A stretch of DNA of 64,000 nt from positions 1 to 64,000 of the forward strand of contig JAZUDZ010000050.1 in the NCBI GenBank assembly GCA_045639905.1. The letters are read 5' to 3'. Shown piece after piece: positions 60,665 to 64,000 of the stretch. The position numbers and the translations under genes are program-made. The stretch's first letter is position 1; the number at the start of each line of letters is the position of its first letter. Origin of the DNA: RGIG426 sp045639905. Its GTDB lineage: Bacteria; Bacillota; Clostridia; Oscillospirales; Acutalibacteraceae. The notes under the pieces were generated by a model. That model searched no databases, was not told where the DNA came from, and saw only the letters and a program-made list of their open reading frames with translations.

Positions 60665-61411
60665 TCAGGGCCTGGTCAGAATGACCGGTCCGTCCGGCAT
60701 AATGGCGATGGTGTGTTCAAAGTGTGCCGAGAGTTTTCTGTCTCTCGTAAGCACCGTCCAACCATCCGGCATCACGTCAATTTCATGTGTGCCATAGTTA
60801 ATCATCGGTTCAATGGCTATGGTCATACCCGGTAGCAGGCGTTGTCCTCTTCCGGGAGTTCCATAGTTGGGGACACTGGGGTCCTCGTGAAGGTCCGTGC
60901 CTACTCCGTGGCCAACATACTGTCGTACCACCGAATAACCACGTTCCTCAACATACGTTTGGACTGCATGACCGATATCGCCAATGCGATTTCCGACAAC
61001 GGCCTGTTCAATTCCTTTGTACAGGCTTTCTCTCGTCGCATCCATAAGCTTCTGTGCCTCTTCCGAAACCTTACCGACTCCGAAAGTCGCTGCGTTATCG
61101 CCATGAAATCCGTGGTAATACGCGCCTACATCAACACTGATAATATCCCCTTCGTGTAATACGCGTTTACCCGGTATGCCGTGGATGACCGTCTCGTTAA
61201 CCGACAAACAAGCAGAAGCAGGGAAACCACCATATCCGAGAAAAGACGGCACAGCGCCCTGTTTCTCGATGAATTTGCGAATTTTTGTGTCAAGTTCCGC
61301 AGTTGTCATTCCGACACAAATGGATTCGCCTGCATACTGCAACGCCATCGCCGAGATGCGGCAGGCATCACGCATGCCCGCCAAATCTCGACTGTTTTTT
61401 ATAGAAATCAT
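60665..61411 (-). CDS. map: Methionine aminopeptidase type I
   Basis: A 248-residue metallopeptidase that removes initiator Met. Metal ligands lie in GDIISVDVGAYYHGFHGDNAATF (Asp, Asp), YVGHGVGTDLHEDP (His) and IAIEPMI (Glu), with the last Glu at FEHTIAI. Between adk and infA in the spc operon. Confidence 0.97.
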   Translation of the reverse strand: MISIKNSRDLAGMRDACRISAMALQYAGESICVGMTTAELDTKIRKFIEKQGAVPSFLGYGGFPASACLSVNETVIHGIPGKRVLHEGDIISVDVGAYYHGFHGDNAATFGVGKVSEEAQKLMDATRESLYKGIEQAVVGNRIGDIGHAVQTYVEERGYSVVRQYVGHGVGTDLHEDPSVPNYGTPGRGQRLLPGMTIAIEPMINYGTHEIDVMPDGWTVLTRDRKLSAHFEHTIAIMPDGPVILTRP

Positions 61412-61416
61412 TTACC

Positions 61417-62049
61417 TCACGCCTTTACTGCATCAAGCACGGCCTTTGTGGTTTCTTCCACGCCGCCCTGACCTTTTACCGTAAACAATTTACCCTGCTT
61501 CTCGTAGTATTCCACGAGGGGCTCTGTTTGTTCATGATAAACGTGAAGTCGATTCTTTACGGTTTCCGGTAGATCATCTTTGCGCTGGATAAGGGTGCTG
61601 CCGCAACCGTCGCAAACACCTTCCACCTGCGGTTTTTTGTACGCAATGTGATAGGAGTTGCCGCAATTCGGGCAAACACGGCGACCCGATACACGCTGGG
61701 CAATCACTTCGTCGGGCACGTCAATATTGACGACACGATCAATGGTGATTTCCATACGGTCAAGTGCCTCGGCTTGCGGAATCGTGCGCGGGAATCCATC
61801 CAGGATAAAGCCGTTTTCGCAGTCCGGCTGAGACAGCCGATCCTGCACGATACCGATAACGATTTCGTCCGGTACCAAAGCGCCTTTTTCCATATAGGAT
61901 TTCATCTTCACGCCCCATTCGGAGCCGCTTTCAAGCGCTTCACGGATAATATTACCCGTGGAAATTGTGGGGATTTGCAAAGTTTTGCTGACCACTTCGG
62001 CCTGCGTACCTTTGCCGGCGCCCGGAGCGCCTAAGAAAATGAGTCTCAT
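61417..62049 (-). CDS. adk: Adenylate kinase
   Basis: A 210-residue kinase (AMP + ATP to 2 ADP). P-loop FLGAPGAGKGTQ, FILDGFPRT, and a zinc-type LID with CPNCGNSYH and CDGCG, the Gram-positive form. 5 bp from map. Confidence 0.98.
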   Translation of the reverse strand: MRLIFLGAPGAGKGTQAEVVSKTLQIPTISTGNIIREALESGSEWGVKMKSYMEKGALVPDEIVIGIVQDRLSQPDCENGFILDGFPRTIPQAEALDRMEITIDRVVNIDVPDEVIAQRVSGRRVCPNCGNSYHIAYKKPQVEGVCDGCGSTLIQRKDDLPETVKNRLHVYHEQTEPLVEYYEKQGKLFTVKGQGGVEETTKAVLDAVKA

Positions 62050-62075
62050 ACAACTATACTCCTTAAGTACTTGAC

Positions 62076-63395
62076 TTACTCGAGGAAGCCCTTGTAATGA
62101 CGCATCATCAACTGGCTTTCAATCTGCTGCATCGTTTCGAGAGCAACACCGACAACGATCATCAAAGAGGTACCGCCGATACCGAGGTTCATCTGTGTAA
62201 ACTTACCGAAGACACTCGGGGTCAAGGCGATAACGCCGAGGAACAAGGCACCGATAAAGGTGATCTTGTTGACAACCTTCTTGATGTAATCCGAGGTGGG
62301 TTTACCCGGACGGATACCCGGAATGGCACCGGAGTTTTTCCGCAGGTTGTTCGCCATCTCAATCGGGTTGTACTGAATGGTGACATAGAAGAAGGCAAAG
62401 CCAATGATTAACAGGAAATAGAGGGCGATGTACACCCAGCTGTTTGCAGAGAAAATACTAAAGAACCAGCTGCTGTTGTCTTTGTCCCATCCGAAGAACT
62501 GCTTCAGGATGGACGGGAGAGAAATGATGGAGATGGCCAAGATGATCGGCATAACACCGGACATGTTCACCTTAATCGGAATAAAGGTGCTCTGGCCGCC
62601 ATACATTTTGCGTCCCACAACGCGTTTAGCATACTGAATCGGAATGCGACGCTCTGCATCGGACATGAAAACAATAAAGCCGATCATCGCAAGGAACAGA
62701 ACGAAAATAATCGGAACCAAAATCACGTACTTCAAACCGCCGTTGTCGATGGCTTCGAGACCCTGTTTGAACACATTGAACAAAGACAAGAGTCCGCTGG
62801 GGAGACGAGAAATAATACCGACAAACAACAGAATGGAGATACCGTTACCGATACCGCGATCGTTGATCTGTTCACCGAGCCACATCATCAAAACAGAACC
62901 GGCTGCAAAGCACAGGATGATAACGATGGCACAGAACCAAGCGTTAAAATCGCCGCCCTTAGCATACTCAGCCAAAGCCATATACTTGTTACGCACCATG
63001 AAGTAGTAGGCAACACCCAAAAGGAGACCTAAACCCAAAGTGGTGTAACGCGTAATCTGGCCAAGCATTTTACGGCCTTCTTCACCGTTTTTGGCCATAT
63101 TTTCCAAAGCCGGAATGGCAACGGTGAGAAGCTGAATGATAATGCTGGCGTTAATGTACGGGGTGATGGACAAAGCAAAAATACTGGCGTCCGAGAAACC
63201 ACCACCGGACATAATGGTCAAATAGGACATAATGTCCGAACCATTGTTGGAAATGGCGTTGTTCAAAGCGACAACGTCCACAAACGGAACCGGAATAGCG
63301 GAACCGATACGGAAAAGCAACACGATAAAGATCGTGTAGAGAATCTTTTTACGGATGTCTACGACTTTCCAAGCGTTACGAAGCGTCTGAAACAT
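62076..63395 (-). CDS. secY: Protein translocase subunit SecY
   Basis: A 439-residue channel with ten membrane helices. Plug and TM2 region AIFALSITPYINASIIIQLL; MSDAERRIPIQYAKR loop; ANNLRKNSGAIPGIRPG loop that binds SecA/ribosome. Standard length and place between rplO and adk. Confidence 0.98.
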   Translation of the reverse strand: MFQTLRNAWKVVDIRKKILYTIFIVLLFRIGSAIPVPFVDVVALNNAISNNGSDIMSYLTIMSGGGFSDASIFALSITPYINASIIIQLLTVAIPALENMAKNGEEGRKMLGQITRYTTLGLGLLLGVAYYFMVRNKYMALAEYAKGGDFNAWFCAIVIILCFAAGSVLMMWLGEQINDRGIGNGISILLFVGIISRLPSGLLSLFNVFKQGLEAIDNGGLKYVILVPIIFVLFLAMIGFIVFMSDAERRIPIQYAKRVVGRKMYGGQSTFIPIKVNMSGVMPIILAISIISLPSILKQFFGWDKDNSSWFFSIFSANSWVYIALYFLLIIGFAFFYVTIQYNPIEMANNLRKNSGAIPGIRPGKPTSDYIKKVVNKITFIGALFLGVIALTPSVFGKFTQMNLGIGGTSLMIVVGVALETMQQIESQLMMRHYKGFLE

Positions 63396-63397
63396 AA

Positions 63398-63841
63398 TCA
63401 GATCACCTCAGCCTTTCCGCCTGCGTTTTCAATCATCTCTTTTGCGGAAGCAGAGAAAGCATTAGCCTTAACGGTAAGGGCTTTCTCAAGTTTTCCGTTA
63501 CCAAGGATTTTAACGCCATCATAATATTTCTTGAGGACACCGGCATCTACGAGCGCAGCAGCGTCCACAACGGCACCGTTCTCAAATTTTCTATTAAGAA
63601 CAGCGACATTAACAGTTGCATACTCCTTGGCGAAAATGTTATTGAAACCACGCTTAGGAATACGTCTTTGCAAAGGCATCTGGCCACCTTCGAAACCCGG
63701 ACGCATACCGCGACCGGCACGGGCTTTCTGACCTTTATGACCTTTACCGCTGGTCTTGCCCCAACCGGAGCCATGACCGCGACCAATCCGTTTGCTCTCA
63801 CGGACAGAGCCGGGAGCCGGAGAAAGTTCATGTAATTGCAT
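63398..63841 (-). CDS. rplO: Ribosomal protein L15
   Basis: A 147-residue 50S protein: LHELSPAPGSVRESKRIGRG, the Gly/Lys-rich segment and RRIPKRGFNN. AAGGAGG SD before ATG. 2 bp from secY. Confidence 0.97.
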   Translation of the reverse strand: MQLHELSPAPGSVRESKRIGRGHGSGWGKTSGKGHKGQKARAGRGMRPGFEGGQMPLQRRIPKRGFNNIFAKEYATVNVAVLNRKFENGAVVDAAALVDAGVLKKYYDGVKILGNGKLEKALTVKANAFSASAKEMIENAGGKAEVI

Positions 63842-63871
63842 GTTTTCGCACCTCCTTGTTCGATTTGCTTC

Positions 63872-64000
63872 TTATTTGCTTACCTCGATGAGGTGGATGA
63901 TCTTAGCCACCTTACCCTGAGTCGCTGCGTTGTCAGGCTGGCTGACAACGTCGCCGATCTTGCGAAGACCCAAGGCCTTGGCAGTGGCAATCTGATCTTG
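63872..64000 (-). CDS. rpmD: Ribosomal protein L30 (partial, 5' end outside window)
   Basis: The last 42 codons are present, reading TAKALGLRKIGDVV, NAATQGKVAKIIHL, IEVSK stop. The N-terminus lies beyond the right edge. This matches the usual order rpmD-rplO-secY. Confidence 0.93.
   Translation of the reverse strand, partial: QDQIATAKALGLRKIGDVVSQPDNAATQGKVAKIIHLIEVSK

Overview
The window reads as a chromosomal segment of an anaerobic, low-to-mid GC Firmicute, most likely a gut or rumen clostridium of the Oscillospiraceae/Ruminococcaceae type. The reasons are a Na+-pumping oxaloacetate decarboxylase operon, a 1,172-residue pyruvate:ferredoxin oxidoreductase, Firmicute-type riboswitches and SD sites, and several secreted proteins carrying dockerin modules of the 'DVNxDxxVDMKDVLxLRKYLAG' type. 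No rRNA or tRNA genes, phage genes or CRISPR array were seen. This lineage assignment is an inference from gene content.

Layout (nearly everything is on the minus strand; the plus-strand genes are the giant dockerin protein, folT and a class A PBP). 1-2.7 kb: an unstable end made of two 1.21-kb tandem copies of [oadA 3' fragment - terminator - promoter - dockerin gene], cut on the left by IS200/IS605-like hairpins. 2.7-6.4 kb: oxaloacetate decarboxylase operon. 6.4-12.6 kb: GH25 lysozyme, queH, CarD-like regulator, rfbD, an InlB-repeat secreted protein and a membrane-anchored cohesin. 12.7-18.6 kb: a guanine riboswitch, xpt and a BMP-type nucleoside/purine ABC transporter. 18.7-23.8 kb: argG-argH plus an amino-acid ABC transporter behind a promoter with an ARG-box-like site. 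24-32.8 kb: a lipoprotein, then a 2,663-residue Cys-rich beta-helix dockerin protein. 32.9-36.5 kb: SRP RNA, dnaX, ybaB, recR, smpB, tmRNA. 36.7-39.2 kb: a second amino-acid ABC transporter. 39.3-44.2 kb: THF riboswitch-folT, mscL, a copper ATPase, an LCP protein. 44.3-46.6 kb: a four-gene unit of dockerin, PadR, HAAS-type membrane protein and dockerin. 46.7-55.7 kb: dgt, guaD, nifJ, PBP1. 55.8-57.4 kb: a dockerin-serpin behind a promoter whose spacer holds an 11-bp poly-G tract. 57.4-64 kb: the alpha/spc ribosomal operon end (rplQ, rpoA, rpsD, rpsK, rpsM, rpmJ, infA, map, adk, secY, rplO, partial rpmD).

The feature that ties distant parts together is a candidate cell-surface cohesin-dockerin system. 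One single-cohesin protein is held by a transmembrane helix with a very acidic tail, and six dockerin-bearing secreted proteins lie in the same 57 kb. None of the six shows a recognisable glycoside hydrolase. One is a serpin, two are duplicated proteins with a domain reminiscent of peptidase propeptide/I9 inhibitors, one has a C-terminal domain distantly reminiscent of PrcB-type proteins, one is unknown, and one is the giant beta-helix adhesin-like protein. The working hypothesis (inference) is a non-cellulolytic surface complex for protection, adhesion or protease control rather than a classical cellulosome.

Purine handling is a second theme: guanine-riboswitched xpt and transporter, guanine deaminase, dGTPase. 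Regulatory RNAs are well represented: guanine and THF riboswitches, tmRNA and SRP RNA.
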